The notes under the pieces: generated by a model
The model's input: the letters and a program-made list of their open reading frames with translations, nothing else
Database searches by the model: none
Told to the model about the DNA's origin: nothing
Position numbers and translations under genes: made by a program
Part shown: in pieces, positions 8,537 to 16,858 of the stretch
How positions within the stretch are numbered: position 1 is the stretch's first letter
Layout of the letters: every line of letters begins with the position of its first letter
Source of the DNA: a delta proteobacterium MLS_D
GTDB lineage: Bacteria; Desulfobacterota; Syntrophia; Syntrophales; UBA2210
DNA: 64,000 bases
Direction of reading: 5' to 3'
Assembly (NCBI GenBank): GCA_002030015.1
Contig: LQBH01000068.1
Location: 1 to 64,000 of the forward strand

Positions 8537-9124
8537 TCACCGGTTATATTTTCGAATCACCGCGGTGACAATGCCGGCGATCCGCAATTCCGATTGGGGG
8601 AGAATTCTGCGGTAGCGGGGGTTTGCCGCCTGAAGGGAGACCTCGCTGCCCTTCCTGAGAAAATATTTCATGGTCCATTCGCCGTCAACCTCGGCCAGGA
8701 CGATATCGCCGTTGTTCGGGTTCCTGCCTCGTTCCACTATGACGAGATCACCTTCCATGATACCCGCTTCGATCATGGAGTCGCCTGAGACCCTGAGCAG
8801 AAATGACATCTCGGGTCTGGCGACGAGATATTCGTCGAGAGACAGGATGTCGCAGAGTTCCTCTTCGGCGGGTGACGGAAACCCGGCCTGGATGGAGCCG
8901 AGTAGGGGAAGGGCGGTGGATCGGCTGCGGAGCCTCAGAAAACCGCGGTCATCCTTGTCCAGCAGTCCCTGCCGAATCAGTTTCTGAACCCAGAAATGGA
9001 CCACGCTCTTTGAACGGACACCCAGGAGCGTTTCCATCTCGCTGTAAGTGGGCATTCGTCGATGTTCCCTGAAAAAGGAAGCGATGGTCTTCGCGACGCC
9101 GTCTATGGTACGCTTCGTCTTCAT
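8537..9124 (-). CDS. lexA: LexA SOS repressor (S24 self-cleaving)
   Basis: A 195-residue LexA with a winged helix-turn-helix N-terminus (MPTYSEMETLLGVRSKSVVHF, about 24-44) and a C-terminal S24 peptidase domain. The self-cleavage site is Ala80-Gly81 (SIQAGF), the nucleophile Ser116 (GDSM) and the general base Lys153 (TMKYF). RecA filaments on damaged DNA would trigger cleavage and derepress SOS genes. The frame runs open far upstream to 10132, but that stretch overlaps cca and is a shadow; the ATG at 9124 gives the normal LexA N-terminus. A Gram-positive-type LexA operator lies 13 bases upstream, so it is autoregulated. Confidence 0.92.
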   Translation of the reverse strand: MKTKRTIDGVAKTIASFFREHRRMPTYSEMETLLGVRSKSVVHFWVQKLIRQGLLDKDDRGFLRLRSRSTALPLLGSIQAGFPSPAEEELCDILSLDEYLVARPEMSFLLRVSGDSMIEAGIMEGDLVIVERGRNPNNGDIVLAEVDGEWTMKYFLRKGSEVSLQAANPRYRRILPQSELRIAGIVTAVIRKYNR

Positions 9125-9136
9125 GAATGTCACGCT

Positions 9137-9154
9137 ATAGAACAATCGTTCTAT
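9137..9154. promoter_or_regulatory. LexA operator (SOS box) inside the lexA promoter
   Basis: ATAGAACAATCGTTCTAT is a perfect 18-bp palindrome containing GAAC-N4-GTTC, the LexA box known from Bacillus and several non-gamma proteobacteria. On the minus strand a TTGACA (-35, 9155-9160) flanks it and a TATAGC-like -10 overlaps its downstream end about 16 bases away. Bound LexA would block polymerase. Confidence 0.85.
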
Positions 9155-9197
9155 TGTCAAGAAAAAATTGCAAGTTGTTTCCACCACGCTGTTTCCG

Positions 9198-9227
9198 TTG
9201 GATAAGGACAGGACAAGCTGGTACAAT
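9198..9227 (+). promoter_or_regulatory. Possible promoter for cca
   Basis: TTGGAT (9198-9203) and TACAAT (9222-9227) are spaced 18 bases apart, 54 bases before the cca start. The -10 is good and the -35 mediocre. Confidence 0.4.
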
Positions 9228-9280
9228 TTCTTTCCGTTATAGAAGGTGCTCAGGATGGAAAAAGAAATGTAAGGATTTGC

Positions 9281-10279
9281 ATGAACACCATTGTACAGAA
9301 GGTCGAAAAAATAGTTTCCCCTCTTTACGAAGTCGGAGGATCCCTGCGGGATGAACTGCTGGGTGTCGAACCGGTGGATTACGATTTCGCCACGCCCCAC
9401 TGGCCCGAATATATCGAGGAACAGATACGTGGGGCGGGTAGACGGCCTTTCCTGACAGGAAAACGATTCGGGACCATCGGGGTCCGTATCGACGGCCGCC
9501 TCGTTGAGATTACCACCTTTCGCACCGAGCGGTATCGTGAAGGCAGCCGGAGTCCCGAGGTTGCCTTTGTCGAAGGTATAACGGAAGACCTGGCCCGTCG
9601 CGATTTCACGATCAACGCCATCGCTCGCAGGGGCGAAAGAATAATTGATCCTTTCGACGGCCGGAAGGATCTTGGCCGGCGGATTATTCGCGCCGTTGGC
9701 AGCCCGACGAGACGTTTCAGCGAAGATCCTCTCCGGATGCTCCGAGCCGTCCGATTCGCCGCGCAACTTGGCTTCGACGTGGAAGAAAAGACCTTTCGGT
9801 CTGTCCTTCAGTCTTCTCATCGCATCCTCCAGGTCAGCAAGGAACGATGGGTGATGGAAATGGACAAGCTTCTCCTGGCGCCTTTTCTGAAGGAAGGACT
9901 CTACCGTTTTATGGATTCCGGACTCTGCCGGTTTATGATTCCTGAACTGTCGCTTCAGAAGGGGTACGACCAGAATTGCCTTCACCATGCCCACAATCTC
10001 TGGGAACATACGGTTCGCGTCGTGGACGGATCGCCGCCGGACCTGGACATGCGTTGGGCGGCTCTGCTTCACGATGTGGCAAAGCCTTTCGTGCGAGTCG
10101 AAAAAAACGACCGAAGTACCTACGCCAGGCACGATCTTCTGGGATACGATATGGTTCGCCGATTAGGTGTGCACCTGCGCTGGTCAAAAGAACGAATTGA
10201 AAAAGTAAGCCGGCTTGTCAGAGATCATCGCGCGCCCAATAGTCCTCTCAAGCAGGCCGACGATGCCGCGAAACAGTGA
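9281..10279 (+). CDS. cca: CCA tRNA nucleotidyltransferase / poly(A) polymerase family protein with HD domain
   Basis: A 332-residue class II nucleotidyltransferase that adds or repairs the 3' CCA of tRNA. The GG of VGGSLRDELLG is at 19-20 and the metal-binding aspartates are D33 and D35 (VDYDFAT). The family's RRDFTINAIA motif is near 110 and RFSEDPLRMLRAVRFAAQLGF follows. The second half has an HD phosphohydrolase-like region (AALLHDVAKP). It is shorter than the usual 400 or more residues because it ends just after the HD domain. The start is ATG 9281 with AAGGA six bases upstream. It could equally be the poly(A) polymerase branch, which short sequences cannot separate. Confidence 0.85.
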   Translation: MNTIVQKVEKIVSPLYEVGGSLRDELLGVEPVDYDFATPHWPEYIEEQIRGAGRRPFLTGKRFGTIGVRIDGRLVEITTFRTERYREGSRSPEVAFVEGITEDLARRDFTINAIARRGERIIDPFDGRKDLGRRIIRAVGSPTRRFSEDPLRMLRAVRFAAQLGFDVEEKTFRSVLQSSHRILQVSKERWVMEMDKLLLAPFLKEGLYRFMDSGLCRFMIPELSLQKGYDQNCLHHAHNLWEHTVRVVDGSPPDLDMRWAALLHDVAKPFVRVEKNDRSTYARHDLLGYDMVRRLGVHLRWSKERIEKVSRLVRDHRAPNSPLKQADDAAKQ

Positions 10280-10348
10280 GCTGCCGCTGTAAAATATTAC
10301 CGGGCGGAAGGGCGGCCGGGATTACGGCCTGATGGGATGGAAGAATAA

Positions 10349-11050
10349 TCAGATCATCGGGGACGTGCCTGGACCACTGTGAGAAGCACATCCATTCCCT
10401 GCAGGCGATTCGCTGAAGGCTGAACGGCCCGTACCGTTTTCAGGCGCCGACACGATGAGTCGATACTCGCCGTTGAACCATTCTCGTTTCAGGAGCCGAT
10501 CTTCGGTGACGGTCATATCTTTTTTGCTGAGCAGGGCGTAAAAAGTATCCTCGTACGTGACGCGGCCGAAGTCGATGGTCGTGATATACTTGAGTCGTGG
10601 TTTGACTACATCCAGGAAGAACGAGTGGTTTTTGAACATGGTTTGGAAGAAAACCACCTCGCCGCCCGGTTTCAACCAGGGCCTGATCCGCTCCAGCACA
10701 TAATGCTGGTCGTCAAAAAGCATGAAACTCATGCTGAAAAGCACGAAATCGAAGTATTCATTTCCCGGGGGAATATAGGATTCCACCGCTGTGTTATGAA
10801 TGTGGACAGAGTCTTCGAGACCGTGCCGATGTATCATTTTTTGACAGTGCTTCAGATAGTGGCGGTTAACGTCTATTCCGGTGATGTCGAGGTTTTTCAA
10901 CTTGATGAGTCGGTGATAGGTCTCCAGCATAATGCCGTTGCCGATGCCCACATCCAGAATGCGTGAATTCCGTGGGAAAAAATCAAGGCAGTTTCCGTAG
11001 CAGATGTCGGTAACGTCGTCGATAATCAGTTTATATAGATAATTCAGCAT
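10349..11050 (-). CDS. Class I SAM-dependent methyltransferase
   Basis: A 233-residue Rossmann methyltransferase. The SAM-binding motif I is ILDVGIGNG (about 31-39) and an acidic motif II residue follows in ITGIDVNRHY. Motif IV-like FDFVLFSMSFML and motif V-like LKPGGEVVFFQ are also present. The last 30 residues are low-complexity and probably a flexible tail. The substrate is not apparent. It converges on cca and lies downstream of nagB's promoter region on the opposite strand to cca, with no obvious operon partner. Confidence 0.75.
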   Translation of the reverse strand: MLNYLYKLIIDDVTDICYGNCLDFFPRNSRILDVGIGNGIMLETYHRLIKLKNLDITGIDVNRHYLKHCQKMIHRHGLEDSVHIHNTAVESYIPPGNEYFDFVLFSMSFMLFDDQHYVLERIRPWLKPGGEVVFFQTMFKNHSFFLDVVKPRLKYITTIDFGRVTYEDTFYALLSKKDMTVTEDRLLKREWFNGEYRLIVSAPENGTGRSAFSESPAGNGCASHSGPGTSPMI

Positions 11051-11241
11051 GTTGTCCCCGTGGCCCGATGTTTCCGTCGGTTTTGTACCCTTGAAAATCG
11101 GTTTCCGACAGCGGTTTCATCGGTCAACTCAGTAAAATATTATTATAAATAATTATTTTAACGTACCTGCTTCCGATTTTCAACTGTGACCCAGCGGTAC
11201 GCGGGGATGTATGCCCCGGGTGAATAATACCCGGATCAGTG

Positions 11242-12036
11242 TCAGAATAATTGTACGCCGACCTGTTTTTCCGCTTCCTGAATAAAGCGGTACCGGGAGG
11301 CGTTGTGCAGAAGCGAAGCAGCAGCTTCATCGAGAATGATCGTGACGCGCGGGTGCAACTGCAAGGAGGAAGAGGGAAACTGGGTCGTGACAGGACCCTC
11401 GACTGCGGCCGCCACCGCCCGCGCCTTTTGCTCGCCTGTGGCCAGAAGCAGAATTTCGCGGGCCTCCAGTATCGTTCCGATGCCCATTGACAGGGCGAAA
11501 CGGGGCACCTCGTCTTCGCTGGAGTAGAAACGGGCGTTGTCTTTGATAGTCCTTTCATCCAGGGCTACGAGGCGCGTTCGTGACGCCATGGACGATCCAG
11601 GCTCGTTAAAGGCGATGTGTCCGTTGCCGCCGATGCCGAGCACCTGCAAATCTATTCCGCCCGCCCGGCGGATCGCCGCTTCGTATTCAATGCACATTTT
11701 TTCCGCGTTTCCGTCGGGCGGGGAACCATCGGGGACGTGGGTCTGTTCTTTCCTGATGTTTATATGATCAAAGAGATTTTCGTCCATGAAACGGCGGTAA
11801 CTTTGGGTATGGTCGCCGGTGAGGCCCAGGTATTCGTCGAGGTTGAACGTGGTGACATCTGAAAAATCCAGTCCCTCGTCACGGTGGATTCGCACCAGTT
11901 CTTCGTAAAGACCGAGAGGTGTGCTGCCCGTGGCAAGCCCCAGCACGGCGCCGGGTTTTTGTCGCAAGGTTGTCGTAACCATCGAGCCCGCTTCGACGGA
12001 TACGTCCCGGTAGTTATCTTTGATCAAAACCCGCAT
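11242..12036 (-). CDS. nagB: Glucosamine-6-phosphate deaminase
   Basis: A 264-residue NagB, which converts glucosamine-6-phosphate to fructose-6-phosphate and ammonia. The phosphate loop LATGSTPLGLYEEL is at about 34-47. Catalytic Asp is in FNLDEYLGL (about 67), and GIGGNGHIAFNEPG (about 135-148) supplies the active-site Asp/His/Glu set. The start has GGGAGG eight bases upstream. It is a single gene here, with no nagA or transporter beside it, so it may serve amino-sugar recycling rather than uptake. Confidence 0.93.
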   Translation of the reverse strand: MRVLIKDNYRDVSVEAGSMVTTTLRQKPGAVLGLATGSTPLGLYEELVRIHRDEGLDFSDVTTFNLDEYLGLTGDHTQSYRRFMDENLFDHINIRKEQTHVPDGSPPDGNAEKMCIEYEAAIRRAGGIDLQVLGIGGNGHIAFNEPGSSMASRTRLVALDERTIKDNARFYSSEDEVPRFALSMGIGTILEAREILLLATGEQKARAVAAAVEGPVTTQFPSSSLQLHPRVTIILDEAAASLLHNASRYRFIQEAEKQVGVQLF

Positions 12037-12184
12037 CGTGTTTTCCTCCCTTTTTTTCGTTGTTCGAACCGGGACTTTATACGGTCATCGATTCAAGGCG
12101 TCAATCGATTTTTTTGAACAGGCTGACGTGAATAAGCGTTTCTTCGACACTTGTTCGATAAACGGCATTTCTCATGGTACACAC

Positions 12185-12230
12185 AAAAAAAGACCGACCG
12201 TGGCCGACTGAGCCGGGAACACGGCCGGTC
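12185..12230 (-). terminator. Rho-independent terminator after dodecin
   Basis: On the minus strand an 11-bp stem (12220-12230 with 12192-12202, one G-U pair) is followed by seven T (12191-12185). It ends the dodecin transcript. Confidence 0.8.
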
Positions 12231-12261
12231 TGTGACCGGAACTCCCTGAGGAGGAAAAACT

Positions 12262-12465
12262 CTAATCAAGATATTTGAACGATACGCTGATCTTGGCGCG
12301 GTACAGGAACTTTCCGTCTTCCACCTTGATGTCAAGTTCCTTGACCTCGGCCACCCGTAAATCCTTTAATGATTTTGAAGCTTTTTCGATTGCCCCTTTT
12401 GCGGCCTCTTCCCAGGATTGATCGCTGGTTCCAACAAGTTCGATGACTTTGTATACGCTTTCCAT
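12262..12465 (-). CDS. Dodecin (flavin-storage protein)
   Basis: A 67-residue dodecin, a small protein known to form a hollow dodecamer that binds flavins. The family signature is clear: VYKVIELVGTS at the start, WEEAAKGAIEKASKSLKDLR in the helix, and the closing strands AEVKELDIKVEDG and YRAKISVSFKY. I chose ATG 12465 over the ATG six codons upstream because GGAGAGGG sits directly before it. It is a single gene with its own terminator. Confidence 0.93.
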   Translation of the reverse strand: MESVYKVIELVGTSDQSWEEAAKGAIEKASKSLKDLRVAEVKELDIKVEDGKFLYRAKISVSFKYLD

Positions 12466-12639
12466 GATACCCTCTCCTTTCATGTCACAGCGTTAAAAAA
12501 ACCGGCCCCCTCAGTAAATTATATTTTAATCAATTCCGGCAGGCAAGTCAAAGCATATCAGCGGCAGGATGTGCCGTTGCGGGGGAGTGAAAAACTGAGA
12601 AATGAAACGGAATCGGTTGCCTTTCTGAATTCATAAGGT

Positions 12640-14712
12640 ATGCTGTCCGGAGCGACATCGCACGGGGTAAAAGCGGACATAATGACGGAACGATACGATA
12701 GAACCGGCGGGCGATTCGACGTCATTCGACGGCTCCTCGAAGAAATCATAAAACGGCCGCCGACGGCCCGGGCCGATCCACTTGAACAATTAAACGCTGT
12801 CTTTCTTGATGCCCTTTGCAGCCGGAACGGGCAAACATTTCAGCGGTCGGTTCGAACTCTCGCGCAGTACGCCGAAGCGGGAGGAAAGAATGGCGTCGCG
12901 GCGGAATTTTTTCTTCAGGCCCTTCATGAGATTCCGAACGAAATCGAACAGTACGCCGGGAGTTCGGCGACGTTCGCCGAAACGCTGGCACGGGCCGGCG
13001 ACATGCTGGCGGAGGATAAGTCGCCGTCTGAGGAAAGACGTGCCGATATCTGCTGGAGTATTTTCTTTCCCGAGGGACGGCGAATACGGGGGAGGGAAGA
13101 GGAAGCAGCCGCAGATCTTCGCATGAAAAGAACCGTTAAGGTGACAAAATTTTCGAGCCGTCCCATAAAGGATCCCTTCACGGAGATACTGTTCACCGCC
13201 AATGTCCTCCTGACGATTCCATTGCATGAAAAACACCTGGAAAACATTCCCTTACCGATCCGCGAAACCGTCGAACAAGCGGAGGGTGAACGGCAACTTT
13301 TCTGGTACGATCACCCCGTGCCCATAGGTGTCCCCGCGGAAAACAACGAGATCGTCTATGGGCTGCGCGGTCTCGACGATGCCCTCGATTTCGAGATGAG
13401 GCGGGGTAATCTCGACGAAAGCGTCCGCGTTTCCTGCCTTTTATCCGTTTCGGTTACTCACGAAAAGCTTCGAGAAGCGGCGAAAGACTGGATCGGACAC
13501 GAATTGTCCCGGCATCACCTGAAACACCTGGCGGTGTATGTTTTTACCGAAACCGATACAAAACGGCTGGTCGACGAGGTGCTTGTTCCCGCCGGCAGGC
13601 GGTTCGTCACATCGCCGCCGGTCGATGATCTTCGGGGTATTTTCGGCGTGGATGGAGAATACGGACGGCACTACAGTTTTCTCAAGGCAGTCGCGGCGCT
13701 CATGTCGGTCATGGTTGACCGGAGAATAGGCGCCACCTTCAAGATCGACCTTGACCAGGTTTTTCCCCAGGAACAACTGGTCCATGAAACGGGACGTTCG
13801 GCATTCGAACACCTTGCTTCCTCATTGTGGGGCGCTGTGGGACGGGACGCGTGGGGGAGGGAAGTGGAACTGGGCATGATCGCGGGGGCGCTGGTGAACG
13901 AACGGGACATCTCCCGGTCGCTTTTTACTCCTGACGTAACCTTTCCCGACGAGCCGCCCCGATTCGATGAGATGGTCTTTTTCAGTCGCCTTCCCCAGGC
14001 GCTTTCAACCGAGGCCGAGATGATGACCCGTTACGACGGGGCACCGCTTGACGGCGAGACGACTTGTCTGCAGCGAATTCACGTTACCGGGGGTGTCACC
14101 GGTATACTGCTGGAAAGCCTGCGGAAACACCGTCCCTTTACACCGACCTTCATCGGGCGGGCTGAAGATCAGGCATGGCTGCTGTCGGTTCTATTTTCCG
14201 GTGAGAGGCCTCTCCGCTATGTTCACCAGGACGGTCTCTTTATGCGCCACGATAAGGAATCCTTTGCCGCCGACGCCGTCAGGACCGCTGCCATGGGCAA
14301 GCTGGTCGGCGATTACGCCCGCATTCTGAATTTTTCGAGATATGCCCGGGCGCTTCCCTGGCAGGTGGAAGACATTAAGGAGGAGGTGGACCCGTTCACG
14401 GGGTGTTTTATCTCGCCCATTCCCGTCACCCTGACTGTTCTCCGACTGTCCCTGCGGGCGGAGCGGCTATTCAGGGAAGGGGCCGTCGCGGAAGCCGTTG
14501 AGTTGCTTCGCCTCGGAAGCGCCCGCCTCCATCCCCTGATCGACGAATCGGCGGAAAATAATGTTATAAAGCTGTACGAGCGGGAGCGGACGGCCTGGGA
14601 TTACTACTACGACGTGCTGGACAGGCTTGAAAAAGCCATCGACGCAGGGGATGCGGCAGCGATCCGCCTGAAGGAAAAAACCGAACAGGTGTTCAGATCC
14701 TGCCGGGTATGA
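12640..14712 (+). CDS. Large protein of unknown function (690 residues)
   Basis: I do not recognise this protein. It is soluble, with no signal peptide or membrane helix. The first 120 residues are helical (FLDALCSRNG, RTLAQYAEAGG, FLQALHEIPNEIEQ). The middle has mixed strands, and residues about 367-374 read FKIDLDQV, which reminded me of a DxD sugar-nucleotide site, though that is only an impression. The C-terminus is helical (ERLFREGAVAEAVELLRLG), like a tetratricopeptide segment. Codon use matches neighbours. The start is uncertain: ATG 12640 has no good ribosome binding site and ATG 12682 is an alternative. It is followed by the Cys-pair protein, which has its own promoter. Confidence 0.7.
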   Translation: MLSGATSHGVKADIMTERYDRTGGRFDVIRRLLEEIIKRPPTARADPLEQLNAVFLDALCSRNGQTFQRSVRTLAQYAEAGGKNGVAAEFFLQALHEIPNEIEQYAGSSATFAETLARAGDMLAEDKSPSEERRADICWSIFFPEGRRIRGREEEAAADLRMKRTVKVTKFSSRPIKDPFTEILFTANVLLTIPLHEKHLENIPLPIRETVEQAEGERQLFWYDHPVPIGVPAENNEIVYGLRGLDDALDFEMRRGNLDESVRVSCLLSVSVTHEKLREAAKDWIGHELSRHHLKHLAVYVFTETDTKRLVDEVLVPAGRRFVTSPPVDDLRGIFGVDGEYGRHYSFLKAVAALMSVMVDRRIGATFKIDLDQVFPQEQLVHETGRSAFEHLASSLWGAVGRDAWGREVELGMIAGALVNERDISRSLFTPDVTFPDEPPRFDEMVFFSRLPQALSTEAEMMTRYDGAPLDGETTCLQRIHVTGGVTGILLESLRKHRPFTPTFIGRAEDQAWLLSVLFSGERPLRYVHQDGLFMRHDKESFAADAVRTAAMGKLVGDYARILNFSRYARALPWQVEDIKEEVDPFTGCFISPIPVTLTVLRLSLRAERLFREGAVAEAVELLRLGSARLHPLIDESAENNVIKLYERERTAWDYYYDVLDRLEKAIDAGDAAAIRLKEKTEQVFRSCRV

Positions 14713-14760
14713 CGATACGGGGAATATAGTGAAAAGAGTGAACGATCCCTCGAAAAAGAC

Positions 14761-14788
14761 TTGAAATTACGCAGGGACTTTCTATAGT
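14761..14788 (+). promoter_or_regulatory. Sigma-70-type promoter for the Cys-pair protein
   Basis: TTGAAA (14761-14766), a 16-base spacer and TATAGT (14783-14788) lie 23 bases before the start codon at 14812. Confidence 0.55.
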
Positions 14789-14811
14789 TCGGCAACCGTA
14801 GAGGAGCCGCA

Positions 14812-15537
14812 ATGGAGCCTGAATGCCAATGTAAAGAATTGATGCCGAATGTAAGTGAGATTAATTACATATGGTATTACATGCAAACGGCCAGCATCAT
14901 GGCGCCGGATGTCCGCAGACGACTCCGGGCGGCCTGGGGATTTTGCGAGCGTCATGCCTGGATGCTGCTCATGGTAGAGTCATCCATGCGCCATTCTTTC
15001 CTGATGGGGCCGGCGGTGTTGTACGGTGACCTGCTGGGCCGGGCGTCTTCGGTCCTGCGAATCAGGGGGCCCATGCGCGACGCGCGCATCGCCAGGGGGC
15101 TTCGCGACAGGCGTGCCTGCCTCATGTGTTCCATGGATTTGAACCCGGTCAGGGGGAAATACGCCGGCGAGGAGACCATCAGGCGGAGCCGTGATCCCGG
15201 TGAATTCATACGTCTCGTTGAAGCGACGAGGAAATACTGGGAAGACGGAGTGTGCGGCATCTGCCGTGGGGACGGCACACCCGGGAGGTGCCGAAGACAC
15301 CTTATTGAGGATCTGAAGCGTGGAATGACGCCGGAGGGACTCGACCGTCACCGAGACGAACTGGAAAATGTGCGGCGGCGACTCGACGCCTACGGTCGTT
15401 CCTGTCGCTGGGAACATCGCGGCACCGCGGACCTTGAAGATAAGGCGGGACTCATCCGTGCCGTGGGCTGGTGCAGCGGCTGGCAGCCGCTTCTCCGCCT
15501 GGCGGAAGAAGTCCGGGAGGCCGCCGTCGGTTTGTAA
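14812..15537 (+). CDS. Cysteine-pair protein of unknown function, putative metal binder
   Basis: A 241-residue soluble, Arg-rich protein with spaced metal-ligand pairs: C5/C7, C45-x-x-H48, C103-x-x-C106, C148-x-x-C151 and C160-x-x-H163. The CxxC plus CxxH pattern suggests one or two zinc or iron-sulfur sites. The region EDLKRGMTPEGLDRHRDELENVRRRLDAY (about 166-194) is likely a coiled coil. The start has AGAGGAG and an own promoter. A strong bidirectional terminator follows. I cannot name a family with confidence; DUF6062-like proteins have a similar look. Confidence 0.7.
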   Translation: MEPECQCKELMPNVSEINYIWYYMQTASIMAPDVRRRLRAAWGFCERHAWMLLMVESSMRHSFLMGPAVLYGDLLGRASSVLRIRGPMRDARIARGLRDRRACLMCSMDLNPVRGKYAGEETIRRSRDPGEFIRLVEATRKYWEDGVCGICRGDGTPGRCRRHLIEDLKRGMTPEGLDRHRDELENVRRRLDAYGRSCRWEHRGTADLEDKAGLIRAVGWCSGWQPLLRLAEEVREAAVGL

Positions 15538-15600
15538 AAATTATATCCGGCATGAGGTCCGACGAAGTGAAAGAATCCGCGCAGGGGTGCTGGAAAGAGA

Positions 15601-15636
15601 AAAACGCCCGTTTTCGTGAAAACGGGCGTTTTGTCA
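15601..15636. terminator. Bidirectional terminator between convergent genes
   Basis: A perfect 15-bp inverted repeat (15601-15615 with 15618-15632) has an A run on one side and a T run on the other. It can end both the Cys-pair gene (+) and the aminotransferase gene (-). Confidence 0.85.
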
Positions 15637-15671
15637 ACTGCGGCGTAATCCGACTGAAAGTTTTTCAAACA

Positions 15672-16787
15672 TCAGGAAAGAACGGCCTTCATCGACGAAA
15701 GGATATGCCGCACGATTTCCTCGCGGCAGGATAGTCCCATTATGCCGATGCGCCATATTTTTCCCTTCAGGGGTCCCAGGCCGCTGGCGATTTCCGTGTT
15801 GAACTCGTCGAGCAGCCGCTTTCTGACGGTGTCGTCGTCGACACCGTCCGGAACGAGTACGGACAGCACCATTGGTGTCCGGAAGCGCTCTTCCACGAGC
15901 ATATTCAACCCCATCTCCTCGAGTCCTTTCACCAGCTTCCGGTTATATTCCGAGTGCCGTTTCCAGCGTTCCTCCAGTCCCTCTTCCAGGACGATACGCA
16001 GTGCTTCACGCAGCGCGTATATCATGCTGATCGGCGCCGTGTGATGATAGACGCGGTCAGACCCCCAGTATTTCTGAACCATTGACATGTCCAGGTACCA
16101 TGAGCGGACCGGCGTTGACCGGTTATCCAGTTTTTCCACCGCCCGGGGACTGAAGGTTATGGGCGCCAGACCCGGAGGACAGTTCAGGCACTTCTGGCTG
16201 CCGCTGTAACATATGTCGATATTCCATTCGTCCACTTTCACGGGTGAACCTGACAGGGATGTGACGGTATCGACCAGGAACAGGGCGTCCTTTTCATGAA
16301 CGATGGAGGACAATTCCTTCAGAGGCTGAAGGACGCCGGTTGATGTTTCGGCGTGGACGACGGCCACGACCCGGGCGTCGAAGTCCTTCAGGGCTTCGCG
16401 TACCTGCAGGGGATCAATCGGTTGGCCCCATTCGGCCTCGACTTTTCGTAGAACGCCGCCGCAACGTTGCACTATGTCGCACATGCGGGTTCCGAAGACG
16501 CCGTTCACGCAGACCAGAACAGGGTCGCCCGGCTCAATCGAGTTTACCAGGGCGGCCTCCATGCCCGCGCTTCCTGTTCCAGAAACGGGAAGCGTGAGAC
16601 GGTTTTCCGTCATAAAGACTTCCCGCAGCATGTCCTGAACCTCTTCCATGATGGCAAGAAAGACGGGATCGAGGTGCCCGATGACGGGACTGGTCATTGC
16701 CTTCGTTACCCTGTCGGGCACGTTGCTGGGCCCTGGTCCGAGAAGCAGGCGTGCCGGTATGGAAAGATCTTCGTAATGCTTTTTCAT
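15672..16787 (-). CDS. Class V aminotransferase (alanine-glyoxylate / serine-pyruvate type)
   Basis: A 371-residue PLP enzyme. The fold opens with LLLGPGPSNVP (15-25); SGTGSAGMEAAL (69-80) contacts the cofactor phosphate; Asp173 (LVDTVTS) holds the ring nitrogen, and Lys199 in SGSQKCLNCPPGL is the Schiff-base lysine. I chose ATG 16787 because GGGAGG lies seven bases upstream; the ATG at 16805 has none. The next gene upstream on the strand is a hydroxyacid dehydrogenase. That pair could make serine or glycine (3-phosphohydroxypyruvate or hydroxypyruvate route, as proposed for organisms lacking SerC) or run glyoxylate metabolism. Confidence 0.88.
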   Translation of the reverse strand: MKKHYEDLSIPARLLLGPGPSNVPDRVTKAMTSPVIGHLDPVFLAIMEEVQDMLREVFMTENRLTLPVSGTGSAGMEAALVNSIEPGDPVLVCVNGVFGTRMCDIVQRCGGVLRKVEAEWGQPIDPLQVREALKDFDARVVAVVHAETSTGVLQPLKELSSIVHEKDALFLVDTVTSLSGSPVKVDEWNIDICYSGSQKCLNCPPGLAPITFSPRAVEKLDNRSTPVRSWYLDMSMVQKYWGSDRVYHHTAPISMIYALREALRIVLEEGLEERWKRHSEYNRKLVKGLEEMGLNMLVEERFRTPMVLSVLVPDGVDDDTVRKRLLDEFNTEIASGLGPLKGKIWRIGIMGLSCREEIVRHILSSMKAVLS

Positions 16788-16858
16788 GTCGGTACCTCCC
16801 ATCACAAGAGATCGTCGCGGCGGGGTTTACGGGCAATCCCGTCGGGCTCTTGCCGTGA

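Noticed and set aside
9125-10132. Long minus-strand open frame in phase with lexA
   Set aside because: It lies entirely over cca on the other strand, has no ribosome binding site, and the LexA operator and promoter sit between it and lexA.
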